Position numbers and translations under genes: made by a program | DNA from: Anthostomella pinea | Lineage: Eukaryota; Ascomycota; Sordariomycetes; Xylariales; Xylariaceae | DNA: 64,000 nt | Reading direction: 5' to 3' | NCBI GenBank assembly: GCA_963556695.1 | Contig: CAUWAG010000007.1 | Coordinates: 2,604,001 to 2,668,000 of the forward strand | Notes under the pieces: generated by a model | Told to the model about the DNA's origin: nothing | What the model saw: the letters and a program-made list of their open reading frames with translations, nothing else | Databases searched by the model: none | In this document: positions 24,927 to 34,797 of the stretch, piece by piece | Numbering within the stretch: position 1 is the first letter of the stretch | How the letters are laid out: the number at the start of each line of letters is the position of its first letter

Positions 24927-26552
24927 ATGGAGCGCCACCGGCAGGCAGTGCGGCTCATCGCCTCGACGGTGCGGTCCTTCTTCGAGCGCGCGGAGCCCTA
25001 CCGCATCTTTCACGGCAGCACCAACAGTACGCGTCCCGCGCACCTCAAGGCGCAGACGCGACTCGTCGACATCAGTGCGTTGTCGCACGTACTCGAGGTC
25101 AACACCGCCAGCCGCACCGCCCTGGTCGAGCCCAACGTGCCCATGGACCGCCTCGTCGAGCACACCCTGCCTTATGGTCTTGTGCCCCCCGTCGTCATGG
25201 AGTTCCCGGGAATCACGGCCGGCGGCGGCTTCGCCGGCACCGCGGGCGAGAGCTCGTCGTTCCGTCATGGGTATTTTGATGAGAATGTGGAGGGGGTGGA
25301 GATGGTGCTTCCGAATGGCGACGTCGTGTTCGCGAAGCGGCCGTCCAAAGAAGGGGGTGCCGGGGAGTACGCCGATCTGTTCCGCGGCGCGGCGGGCGCG
25401 GTGGGCACGCTGGGCGTGACGACGTTGCTGGAGCTGCGGCTTATCGAGGCGAAGCGCTTCGTGCGGACTACGTATCGACGGACGAGCAGCGTGGCCGAGG
25501 CGGTGCGGGTCGTGAGGGAGGAGACGAAGAGGGAGGGCAACGACTACGTGGATGGCATCCTGTTCTCCAAGGGCCATGGCGTCGTCGTCACGGGGCAGAT
25601 GACGGACGAGCTGCCGCAGGGCGCCAAGGTGCGCACGTTTAGTCGGGCGTGGGATCCGTGGTATTACATGCATGTGCGGGAGACCACGAAGGCGCTTCCG
25701 TCGTGTGCGTCTGCAACAGCTACTACTGCTACTGATATCTCGTCCTCGGCCGCTGAATCGGAGACGCAACAGCAGGCCGAGGGCTCCCTCACTGAGTACA
25801 TCCCGCTCGCCGAGTATCTCTTCCGCTACGACAGGGGCGGGTTCTGGGTCGGGCAGGCGGCCTTCGACTACTTCCGCCCCGTGCCTTTCACGCGCTTCTT
25901 CCGCTGGTTCCTCGACGACTTCTTGCACACACGCATGCTGTACCGCGCTCTGCACGGCAGCGGCGAGAGCGCGCGCTTCTTCGTGCAAGACCTCGGCATC
26001 CCCTACGACACAGCCGAGGCCTTTGTCGACTACACGACCGACACGCTGGACATCTGGCCGCTGTGGCTGTGCCCCCTCAAGACGCCCGCAGGCCCCAGCT
26101 TCCACCCGCATCTCCGGGCCCAGAAAGGCGCGCCCGCCGGTGAGATGCTTAATATCGGCGTCTGGGGCTGGGGCCCCAAGGACCGCGAGGAGTTCGTGCG
26201 CGTCAACCGCGCGCTCGAGGCCAAGGTCGACGAGCTGGGCGGCATGAAGTGGCTGTACGCGCACACATATTACGAGGAGGACGAGTTCTGGAGGGCGTAC
26301 GGCAACCGGTCGTGGTACGAGGCGCTTCGAAACAAATACAAGGCCACGGCGCTGCCGAGCGTGTACGACAAGGTCAAGGTGAAGACGGGCCCGCCGGAGA
26401 GCGGGTGGAAGCCGTGGTTGAAGGCTTGTTGGCCTGTGGGCGGGTTGTATGGCATTTGGAAGGGGATACGGAGTCGGGATTACCTTTTGCATCGGGGGGC
26501 TACGTGGAAGTGGACGGGTGGGGGTGAGAAGGTGAAGGAGAAGACTTTGTAA
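24927..26552 (+). CDS. FAD-binding oxidoreductase, DHCR24/Diminuto-like
   Basis: Single-exon flavoprotein of 541 residues related to delta(24)-sterol reductase (DHCR24, plant DWF1). The N-terminal half is a PCMH-type FAD domain: a region near IFHGSTNSTRP, then VEPNVPMDRLVEHTLPYGL, then PGITAGGGFAGTAGESSSFR and HGYFDENV. The C-terminal half has the family substrate and cap region (LFRYDRGGFWVGQAAFDYF) and ends GMKWLYAHTYYEEDEFW. Family members reduce the C24 side-chain double bond of sterols using NADPH. Unlike animal DHCR24, no N-terminal membrane anchor is evident before the FAD domain. Ergosterol synthesis does not need this step, so the true substrate is uncertain. Third codon positions are GC-rich, which also opens a 536-codon shadow frame on the other strand. 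Confidence 0.88.
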   Translation: MERHRQAVRLIASTVRSFFERAEPYRIFHGSTNSTRPAHLKAQTRLVDISALSHVLEVNTASRTALVEPNVPMDRLVEHTLPYGLVPPVVMEFPGITAGGGFAGTAGESSSFRHGYFDENVEGVEMVLPNGDVVFAKRPSKEGGAGEYADLFRGAAGAVGTLGVTTLLELRLIEAKRFVRTTYRRTSSVAEAVRVVREETKREGNDYVDGILFSKGHGVVVTGQMTDELPQGAKVRTFSRAWDPWYYMHVRETTKALPSCASATATTATDISSSAAESETQQQAEGSLTEYIPLAEYLFRYDRGGFWVGQAAFDYFRPVPFTRFFRWFLDDFLHTRMLYRALHGSGESARFFVQDLGIPYDTAEAFVDYTTDTLDIWPLWLCPLKTPAGPSFHPHLRAQKGAPAGEMLNIGVWGWGPKDREEFVRVNRALEAKVDELGGMKWLYAHTYYEEDEFWRAYGNRSWYEALRNKYKATALPSVYDKVKVKTGPPESGWKPWLKACWPVGGLYGIWKGIRSRDYLLHRGATWKWTGGGEKVKEKTL

Positions 26553-26752
26553 GTAGTATGAAGGGGGTAGATGGGTTGGTGAGTTGTGGGCTGTGTATTA
26601 TAGTGTACCGTTTGTGTCTCGCTGGGGGTATAGACTTATAAATTGGATAGTCAATCCAACTGCATGAAACTGCGGATTGCTCACTGGTATGCTAGTTGTA
26701 CCGGTCCCCAAGCCAGGAACGAAATGCAAAAAGGGGAGCGGTACGAGGCCCA
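26553..26752. other. Short intergenic stretch
   Basis: Probable 3' untranslated sequence of the DHCR24-like gene. No other signal seen. Confidence 0.4.
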
Positions 26753-26770
26753 AAAAAAGAAAAGACATTT

Positions 26771-26868
26771 CAGCCGCTAGGGGAATCGAACCGCTGTGCC
26801 TAAGAATACCTTGTAAGAATATTTTGTAACAGTATTTCGCTAGGCCGTACCAACCCGGCTACCAAGCA
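26771..26868 (-). tRNA. tRNA-like Pol III element, probably a tRNA pseudogene
   Basis: Read on the minus strand, this has a tRNA-style A box (TAGCCGGGTTGG, 26850-26861) and a B box that matches the consensus exactly (GGTTCGATTCC, 26782-26792). The D arm folds perfectly (GCCG, eight-base loop, CGGC), and the T arm has a normal seven-base loop with one stem mismatch. A run of T residues just downstream (26751-26763 on the other strand) could end Pol III transcription. The acceptor stem pairs only partly, and the anticodon region is expanded by three tandem copies of a 13-nt block (26801-26839) with no standard U33 anticodon loop. With two copies removed it would be about 72 nt, normal tRNA length. 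I cannot assign an amino acid. A degenerate tRNA or tRNA-derived repeat is most likely. Confidence 0.5.
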
Positions 26869-28330
26869 AACCTACTAAACTCGTATATATATCCTGTCCC
26901 GTTGCAGGTGGAAAAGGGAGCTGGGCTATAAGGTTTGCAGTGTGGCTTGTACGATCAGCGATAACGGCGACGATGCAAACTATGAGAGCGATAAGGTAGA
27001 GCAAGGGCACCTTTTAATTAGACGGATAGGGGTAGCGAGATCCGCGGTGGTCCATCACGGCCTGTCATACTTATTTGACTGCTTTCCTACCTGACCACTT
27101 CGAAGCTTACACGTGCCTTGGCATAGTTCCGATTTCTTGCTCGAAAAGCGGTTGTCATGATCACCTGCCGCCATAGCACTCACAACTAACGGACTTGGTG
27201 TTGCCAGTGACAGTGGCAATGCAATACCGAGGCTGGAGTTCATGCGGTGGATGAGTTACTAGTGCAGGCAGCTACAAGTATAGAAAATGGGAATGCCATG
27301 AAGCGTCTGACTAACCCATGTTGGATTCTGGGCTATGTTAGCCCATCCATAGTCATCCTTCAGGATCACCATTCCCATTTGTGACTCTGTCACATACGTG
27401 GCCAATATAAGGCCACGTATCCTTTCCTTTAGTATCTTGGATATATATAAGGCCACTCTGGCCGCTCCAGAGTAGCTGGAATTAATCTCCTTAATAGAAC
27501 ACTTTGAAATCTCACAACCCATCACATGCCGTGGTTGAGCAAGAACCAACCCATGAGGTTGTACTCGCGATTGTGACGGCAGCTTATCCCAATACCTAGT
27601 AAAATCGTCAATTCTAGGTCAGCATGGTGGCGGTGGAAGCTGAGAAGAGAAAGGAGAAAGGGGGAAAGAACCTGAGGACAGCTGTTCGGACTTTCTCGAC
27701 TTTTCCCGCCAAGTTAAGTCGTCAACACAGAAAGCAGATCAACGGGGTTTCTAGCCGAAGACTTCAAACCTACCCTACCTAAGCGATCCTTTGTCAAGGT
27801 TGCCAAGTTTGCGAGCTGGCCGCCTGAAGGCATCGCAAGCATTGAGGGCTACAACCCGATTCCAAAGTGGACGATGATACTCGCAGATCTTTATTCACGT
27901 TAGGATGGTCTGCCTGGTTCATTAAACATTTTTCTCCGATTCATGTCATACAATACACACATCTTACTCCGGGAGTAACCCGCAACTAGCTAGGTATCGT
28001 GCGTGTCAAGTTGCAAAGCCCTACTTGTCCTCCGACTATCGCAATCAGTTTCTTGTCCTACCACACGACCTTAAGCACAACAGCTTTTGACGAGGCACAT
28101 TTGCAGTCGGCTGTGTTGTTGTGTGCGGGATCCATTACGATAGCGTAGTCGTAGTAGTCGTAAGGAAGATTTTTCTTCTTGGGGATGCTGTAGAGATGTC
28201 TGGAGGGAGGTGTTAATACAACCATTGTATATGAAATTTGGGATTGCGTGTGCCACCCGCTGTCTCTGACGAGCCTCCGATCGACGGGAGGAGTACACAA
28301 CAACCACCGGCAACCCGCGGTCTTGTGGTT
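26869..28330. other. Intergenic region with inverted repeats
   Basis: No supported gene. A perfect 10-bp inverted repeat (ATACGTGGCC and its complement) lies at 27394-27420 around a seven-base AT loop, followed by a second GGCCA/TGGCC pair near 27453-27465 next to ATATATAAGGCC wording. A 96-codon minus-strand frame covers 27259-27549 but resembles no family I know. The stretch looks more A/T-rich than its neighbours, and could contain a decayed mobile element, though I see no terminal repeats or transposase. Confidence 0.4.
27394..27420. repeat. Perfect 10-bp inverted repeat
   Basis: Arms ATACGTGGCC (27394-27403) and GGCCACGTAT (27411-27420) flank AATATAA. The TATAAGGCCA wording recurs at about 27445-27457. 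It could be a hairpin or a dimeric protein-binding site; nothing ties it to a gene. Confidence 0.7.
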
Positions 28331-29538
28331 TTATCTTGGACTGGAATGCAACAAGATCCGGACAATGCTCAGTTGGGATATCCGGTAGAGCCTCGCGCAG
28401 CGTAACAATTGGCTTCTGCTTGCTCTTCTTCTTTGCCTATCGTTGGCCAACTCGCTGCCGTAAACACTCACGGTCTCTTCATTAATAAGTGGCGTCAGCT
28501 TGATTGGACACTGGGCCATAGGATGGTATACCCCCAGAACAGGTGTATACGCTTGCTTCAGGAGGTTGGGGATAAGGATACGTACCATATGCATCAAGCG
28601 ATACTGTGCGAGCTCGACGTAGTCGACGACAGGTGGGGAGGTTGTGACATGGCCAACGCTGGAGCTGGACTCATCTGATTCAGCATCAGGGCCGCTTTCA
28701 ACCTGTCCACTGCCACTATTAGGCGGAAAATCGAAGACGTCTGCTATGAGAGCTGCATTGTCGTCGTCGTCCTCATCATCTTCGTCCGGGCCATCGCCCT
28801 CTTCCGCATCATTGGTCGCCTCCGCGTCGTCATCGGAATAAGGCTCAGGAATATTGATACGCCGGTAAACCTCCCAGAGGGCTTCATCATCATCATCATC
28901 ATCCTCAGAGCCGCTTTCAATCCGTCCACTCTGGTTACGACTAATCAGAAAGCTGAAGGGATCCCCGTCATAGTCGTCTGGCCCATCGCCCTCTTCGCCA
29001 TCATGGGTCGCCTCCCAGCCGCCGCCACCCTCAAGAGTGTGCTCATCATCATCGCAATCATGATTCAAGCCGTCGTAGGGCTCGGGCCCATATATGGGCC
29101 TTCGCAAGCCGTGATACGGATCCAGGTGGTCGCCTGTCGCAGTTTCAGCCGGTCATTCTCTTAGTAGCAGGGCACATGCATATGCATCAGCTACTTACGA
29201 TAGTCGGGATAGGCATCTTCTGGTTCTCTGATAGGGTGTACAACCGCCCGGGGTTCTGGGCTCGCGGTGGCGGCGGCCTGCGAGGGGCGGAAACTCTCTT
29301 GGAAACTTCGTCTGACAGCAGGCGCGCGCGCGAGGGAGGCCATGTGACATCCCCGACATACTCTGAAATTGTCGCGCTCGGGGTTCGTGGGAGAACCGGC
29401 GATGCGGTATCTGAAGTCCGCGAGGGGGAGGTTGGTATGGCAGTGGCCGCAGTGACGTCGACCGCTCGAAGCAGCAGGCGCCACGCAGTGCGCCGTCAGG
29501 CATTTGCCCGTGATCTCTCCGTCGTCGTTGATCGGCAT
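28331..29538 (-). CDS. Uncharacterised protein: Cys/His zinc-binding module plus duplicated acidic region
   Basis: Minimal model of 380 residues in two exons: 29538-29199 and 29133-28331. The intron (65 nt, GTAAGT to GACAG) joins AYPDY to RDHLDPYHGL. Exon 1 has paired cysteines, CGHC...CRGCH, about 30 residues apart, and a further CLTAHC, suggesting a small treble-clef or Stc1/LIM-like zinc site (inference only). Exon 2 contains two copies of an acidic block of about 75 residues. Each starts with PEPY, has EGDGPD in the middle, and ends (N)QSG-like then (I/V)ESG. The tail is basic. A GTACGT near 28580 could be a further donor, making the C-terminus uncertain. The frame before Met stays open as VTAEPPSTLPKM, and a spliced upstream exon is likely (see 29620-30700). 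I do not recognise a named family. Confidence 0.55.
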
Positions 29539-29619
29539 CTTGGGCAATGTAGATGGGGGCTCTGCTGTGACGGATTATACCAGGAACGCAGAAACTGGGC
29601 CTGGGTTGCGACGGCCTAC

Positions 29620-30700
29620 CTCGGGGTCTTCGCGGCTGTGTATAGTAGACCTTATGGTGGGTTGGGATCTTCTCATCGACCAGGGGATTGATACGCGATG
29701 ATGACGTCGAAGGCACCGAAACTCGAAGCCTGGCGTCTCTCGTTTTGTGTACTCTCGCAGATATCGATATCTCGTACACAGAAGCTCACAAGTATGGTCT
29801 TTTCGGTGTGCGGGACTCAGAGAAGATATCTGTTCACCATAGTCGGCGAATGTGACGTGAGGTAACGCAGCTAGAGCCAGCAATCGAGTATCGGCCGCGT
29901 GTTCCTTCTCAATCGCGTTCTTGCCGGCGATGTTCTCTGCGTCGAAATACCGTAGCGCCAACCTTCGGGAGCACCTCGCAGTAATATGAAACGGCCTCCT
30001 CTGGCAGCCCGATGAAGAGCCTGTGTCTCTGTCTCGCTGCTGAGTCAGGGGTCAGGTCGGGACGGTAGCTTGAGGGACGAACAATCGGTGATCTCCTGCC
30101 GAGCTTGCAAACTGCGGACGACTTTGTCAACGGTGCTAGAAGCGCGGGAAGCCTAGGGCAGAGAGTGCGTTGGTGTAGTGGATGAGCTGGGAAAGAACTG
30201 CAGTGCGCTAGAAACTTACGACTTCTGTGGCAGTAGGAGGGGAGCGAAAGATTGAGAAAGTTGAGCGGTCTGTTCACCAGAGCAACGGATTTCGTTGCTG
30301 GGGTGCCTGGAGGACCGAGTGGGAGCTCACTTTTGGTGCTCAAGGAGGACCCGGGGATGGAATGAAGGCGATGCGGACAAAGCCAGGTTTGGCGGGCTAG
30401 TTCTTGACTTAATCGTGATGCTCTCATGTAGAGTGTGCTGAACGGATGAGCTTGCTCAAGAAGGTCAATTGGTTGGTACCTGCATGATGTTAGTGCCTTG
30501 TTCGTTATCCGATGAAGATGAGGTTGACCTGGACGGAACCTAGACGAATCCAATGTAGCCTTACAGATGTCCGTCGTGCCTCGCGAACCTCCTCCTGGTG
30601 GTGGCTAGTGGCAAGGAGAAGACCCTGATGGGGGTTAACGTCCAGTCACCTGCGTATACTCGACGTCCAAGGCGATAGGAAACTCAGCGGTGTGACAACA
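29620..30700 (-). CDS. Coding-like fragments, possible upstream exons of the same gene
   Basis: Several minus-strand segments look coding but do not share one frame. From 5' to 3' they are: a peptide FPIALDVEYTQ (30650-30690), STVDKVVRSLQARQEITD (about 30105-30160), RYFDAENIAGKNAIEKEHAAD and beyond (about 29760-29955), and NPLVDEKIPTHHKVYYTQPR (about 29625-29690). Good donor/acceptor pairs exist, for example GTAAGT near 30208 with CCCTAG near 30148. A 55-nt intron 29619-29565 (GTAGGC to CACAG) would fuse the last segment in frame to EPPSTLPKMPINDD of the zinc-finger gene. The ALDVEY peptide resembles motif I (DxE) of DEDD exonucleases and KEHAADTRLL a later motif, but this is speculative. It could be one large gene, two genes, or a decaying one. 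Confidence 0.3.
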
Positions 30701-31547
30701 GCCTGCAGTATGATCTGATGGTTGGCTTTCGGGACCAAGGCGGTTGTCGCTAAAGGGATTCAGGATTATGGTGGACGAAGGAAATGGATGTCTGGAAAGA
30801 AGGAAGGGAGGAGGGAAGGACCTGATTAGCTGGGTGTATTGTAACTGAAATAGAAAACTTAGACTGGGTCGAGAGGGAGATCGTTCAACCCAAGGTATGA
30901 AATTTGGTTGCCTGGGGCGTGGTTGGGAACCAAGGCGACGGGTGGGTGACAGGAGAATGATCTGAGGGCGGCAAAAAGGGGCGAGGGTGCCCACTTACAT
31001 TGCATAGGAGGTATATGTGGTTGATGACTACCTTGCCCTGGATAGAAGTATATGTATGATCAGCTTCAGATACTGACCACATATGTTGACATGAAAAGGA
31101 AAATACCTGGGTACATGTGATCTAACCCTGGTTGCTTGAATTTTTGCTTGATGTTGAAACTTCTTCACGAATCCAACTCATATGTGAAAGAAGCCTCTAT
31201 GTAGCGCGATCAGCTTTGCAACGCAACGGCCGGTCACCTGCATCGAAGTCGCAGAGTGTGGTCGATCTATTCTTCATTATGCCTTTCATGCAACCGTGAC
31301 TTGAGCAGCCTCTGGTATATACAAGTCGGGTTCGGCTTTACCACCCAACGTCATTGATGGACATTATATCCCACGCCCGTGCTCCTCGGCTCTACATATC
31401 CTCCTTTCATCGCTGCGCTGATGAGTTCTGAACATATAATGACAAAAGGGCCACACACTTATATCGGTGACACAGTGACCCGAGCAGTGCCGGTCTATCG
31501 GTGAACGCAGATCAGAGATAAAGGCAACGCCTGTTATCCTTCCCCCT
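30701..31547. other. Intergenic or upstream part of the preceding locus
   Basis: A short minus-strand segment near 30984-31040 reads GKVVINHIYLLCN between a CCAG acceptor and a GTAAGT donor, so the locus to the left may extend here. From 31100 to 31547 I see no gene; it precedes the HMG-CoA synthase stop on the same strand. Confidence 0.3.
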
Positions 31548-33100
31548 CTATTCCTTTATAGCATATTCCCGCTTGAACATGTCGTCGACTTTCTCCAAGT
31601 AGTAGGTGCCGCTGGCGAGCGTCAACACGTCGCCCTGGGGCTTGAAGTCCTTCTGCAGGTGAGCCTTGTGGCGTAACTCACAGAACTAGAGAAGGTCAGT
31701 CTACAGGTCTGAATCAAGGGCTGGACAATTTGGCTTACAGCTTCGTACGTCTCAGGAGGGACCGCACGTCGGGAAGCCAACTTGTTGGGAATGTCCAAGA
31801 CTTTGGACATCTGCTCGGTGCTGCCATTGATACGTAGTGACATGAAACTTGCCGCTAGACCGGAACCGTAGCTGAAGAGTGCGATCCGCTTGCCTTGCAA
31901 GGTGGCGCTGTCAACGTGCGAGAGGATGCTAGCCAGACCACCCCATACACTGGCGCAGTACATGTTTCCGACATTGGTAGCAACTTGGATGGATGGTGTG
32001 ACGCGCTCATTGAAACGCTTCTTGGTCAGGTTAATGAAGGTCTTCTCGACAACCTTGTCTGACAGGGACTTCGTGTAGTCCATGTCCCGAATATCCCCAG
32101 GGACCTCGGAGAAAGCAGAGCTGTCCGGGTCCGAGAGGTAGTCATGGTACAACAGACGAGCATAGGACTTCTGGACAACCTTGCAAGTCGGAGAGTGGAA
32201 AGCCATGTAGTCGAAGCGGTCGAAGGGAGTCTTGCCATCGGTGGAAGCACCGTTTGCGTGGCCGTTCAGCTGCTTGGCCTCACGCTTGCAGTAGTCGCGG
32301 TAGGCAGCGTCCAGAGCCTCCATGTAGCAGTTGACCGAGTAGTGACCGTCGACGTAGGGGTATTCGCTGGTCAGGTCGGGCTTGTAAAAGTCGTAGACGT
32401 GGGACATGTAGGTTCCTCGTAGACCAGGCTCGAAAGCGACAGGGGCGTTGGGGCCAATGAGCATGGCGACGGCGCCAGCACCACCAGTAGGTCTGGCATT
32501 GCCCTTGGCGTAAAGGGCAATGTCTCCGGCCACGACAATGGCGTCGCGTCCGTCCCAGGCCGAGGACTCGACCCAGTTGAGGGTGTTGAATAGGGCGTTG
32601 GTGCCGCCGTAGCAGGCGTTGAGGGTGTCGACACCCTCGATGTTGGTGTTCTCGCCGAACAGTTGCATCAAGACGGTCTTGACCGACTTGGACTTGTCGA
32701 GAATGGTCTCGGTACCGACCTCGAGGCGACCGATGGAGTTGGGGTCGATGTTGTAGTTCTTGAGCAGCTTCGAGGTCGCTGTCAGAGCAAAGGAGTAGAT
32801 GTCTGCAGAGATTTGTTGCCCGTCAGCGAGGACTCGACGATGCCACCAAGGAACGATCAACTCACCTTCGCGGTCATCGCAAAAGGTCATCTTGGTCTGA
32901 CCCAGACCAATGGTGTACTTGCCGGTGCTAACACCGTCGAACTTCTCGAGTTCGGCTTGCTCGACATACTGCGGGGCAGGCAACGGTCAGTAGGGGTCTC
33001 ATCAGGGTCCTCGACCTTGATGGCCGTGGCGACAACATACCTGGCTGGGCGAGTAGAGCTCGATGGCCTTGATACCAATGTTCTGAGGACGGGAGGCCAT
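31548..33100 (-). CDS. erg13: Hydroxymethylglutaryl-CoA synthase
   Basis: Condenses acetyl-CoA with acetoacetyl-CoA to HMG-CoA, the committed entry to the mevalonate and sterol pathway, in the cytosol. Four exons (33100-33041, 32968-32866, 32802-31739, 31685-31548) give 454 residues, normal for fungi. Introns are 72, 63, 53 nt, with donors GTATGT, GTGAGT and GTAAGC. Splicing restores [20 protein letters not shown], then [20 protein letters not shown], then [16 protein letters not shown]. The catalytic Cys118 is in [11 protein letters not shown], the general base Glu86 in [11 protein letters not shown], and the His in [11 protein letters not shown]. The last exon ends FKREYAIKE. All three catalytic residues and the GNMYCASVW signature are intact. 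The upstream minus-strand region is long and purine/pyrimidine-skewed, consistent with a sizeable 5' leader. Confidence 0.97.
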
Positions 33101-34760
33101 GGTCTCGAGGGCTGGATCAGACTATGAGCCGTGGCAAGTGCAGTGCTTTTCGGAAGGGGAAGGAGAAGTCGAGATCGGAGGACAGAAGCTGGGCGGCGCA
33201 CAAGTTGGGTTGGCAGGACGAGGGAAGGGGCCTTTTCAAGTAGATTCACCGCCAATTGGCATCCAACAGCGAATGCGGCAGGGCTCCAGGGGTGTCAGGT
33301 ACTGACTGTACCAATGTAGGATGTATGTATCAGGGGCGGACGGGAGGGGCTTGGACGGACTGCAGAGGAGAGGCGCTGCTTTCGCTGGCCCTGCATGATA
33401 TGTTGGTGAAATGGAAGTGGGGATCGATAGCCATACGTACCTAAAATGGATCACTCTCTAACTCTCGGCAAGATCCCGTCTCCAGGTAAGCAGCTTGCCT
33501 TCGGATGACAGCCCGGAACTTTGCCTGAAGAGTCAAGACCGAGGAAGACAAGTCTTGTGTAGTAAAGGGACCAATTGCGGAGGTTATGTATGTATGTACC
33601 TATGTATGCGCCAGGGACTGTACTGAAGCAGACCGAGAAGAGGGAGGGACAGCGGGACGAGGATATTCAGACTAATTAGATCAGCAGAGGCAGAAACCTA
33701 AGCTAATAAATGAGTCTTGTTGGTCCCTCGCGCCGCTAGTCTCCCATTAATAAAAGTCAAATTGGTCAATAAAATAAATTCAACAGTAACATACGAATAA
33801 TAATAATTCACAATGTAGATCCCCATTGACCCCTCACCGTTCCAACATTGAAGTCTGCCTGCCCTGCCCCTCCTTTATCGCACCACTTCTGAATAGATAA
33901 TCAAAGATAGCGCCCGCCCCTCCATCTGCAATCTCGTCTCCATATCACATCTCCATCTCTCAAGATCTCACTCGCACATTCAGACTTTCAGAGCCATCAC
34001 TGCAAATTTCTGATATGGCTGCTTGATTTCTATGCTCACTGCATATGCTTATGCAGTACAAACGGGCATGAGTAGCTGCATAGCTGGTAGCCGATGTAAG
34101 CGCTCTCATAGTCTGTGCCCTCGTCTAGTCCCGTCCGATTGGAATCCCGACTGTCTGGAGTCAATCTCGTTTCGGCACATCAGGAAAGGACAGGAGATAA
34201 CAGACTGGGAGGTAAGTAGACAGCCAGAGAAGATCAGAGCAGATCAGAGACACCACACCAGAGGGATGTTCTCTTGAGCATGTTGCCGCCGTACAATGCT
34301 GTGCAGTTGTGTACATATTCCACTTTCACCGTCCCTGATATGGATGCCAGCCTAGAAACACTCTACAGTAGTGCCCACGTAAGTCGTGGGCCCTGGTTTT
34401 GGCCTGACATCTGCGGCGGTGGTGTCAACGAGGCTACCCGAATAGCCGAACTCGGCCAATACCCACTCCGGGCAACTCACCGGCGGGCATTTTCCGTCAG
34501 TGCCCGCGGGACCTGCAGGACAATTTCGGAACCTTCACACACACACATCCACGCGTCGTGCTCTTACCGAACTGCTAAGCCACTTCTCATTGCGTTGACT
34601 TGCCGCCGCAGCGCCGCCACCGGTCTTTCTTTTCTGGATGAAGTTGAGCTGGAGACTCCTGGGACTACCTAACCGACTGGACAGACCGCTTCAGGGCAGT
34701 CGGGCACTTCTGCATTCGTAGACGGGAACAACCTGCAAGACTGAGGTATCGACAACGTAC

Positions 34761-34797
34761 GCCCATACTTGGTACGGTATCCGTACCAAGTATGGGC
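34761..34797. repeat. Perfect 17-bp inverted repeat with 3-base spacer
   Basis: Left arm GCCCATACTTGGTACGG (34761-34777) and right arm CCGTACCAAGTATGGGC (34781-34797) are exact complements around TAT. As RNA it would form a very stable hairpin. It lies alone in the middle of the 3.4-kb intergenic region. Confidence 0.9.

Noticed and set aside
24882..26492. 536-codon open frame opposite the DHCR24-like gene
   Set aside because: Its composition (Arg, Ala, His, Leu, Val-rich) is what a GC3-rich gene produces on the other strand, and it matches no family. The sense frame has clear FAD-domain motifs.
29176..29691. 171-codon + strand frame
   Set aside because: It lies opposite the zinc-finger exon, whose splice signals and Cys pairs are convincing.
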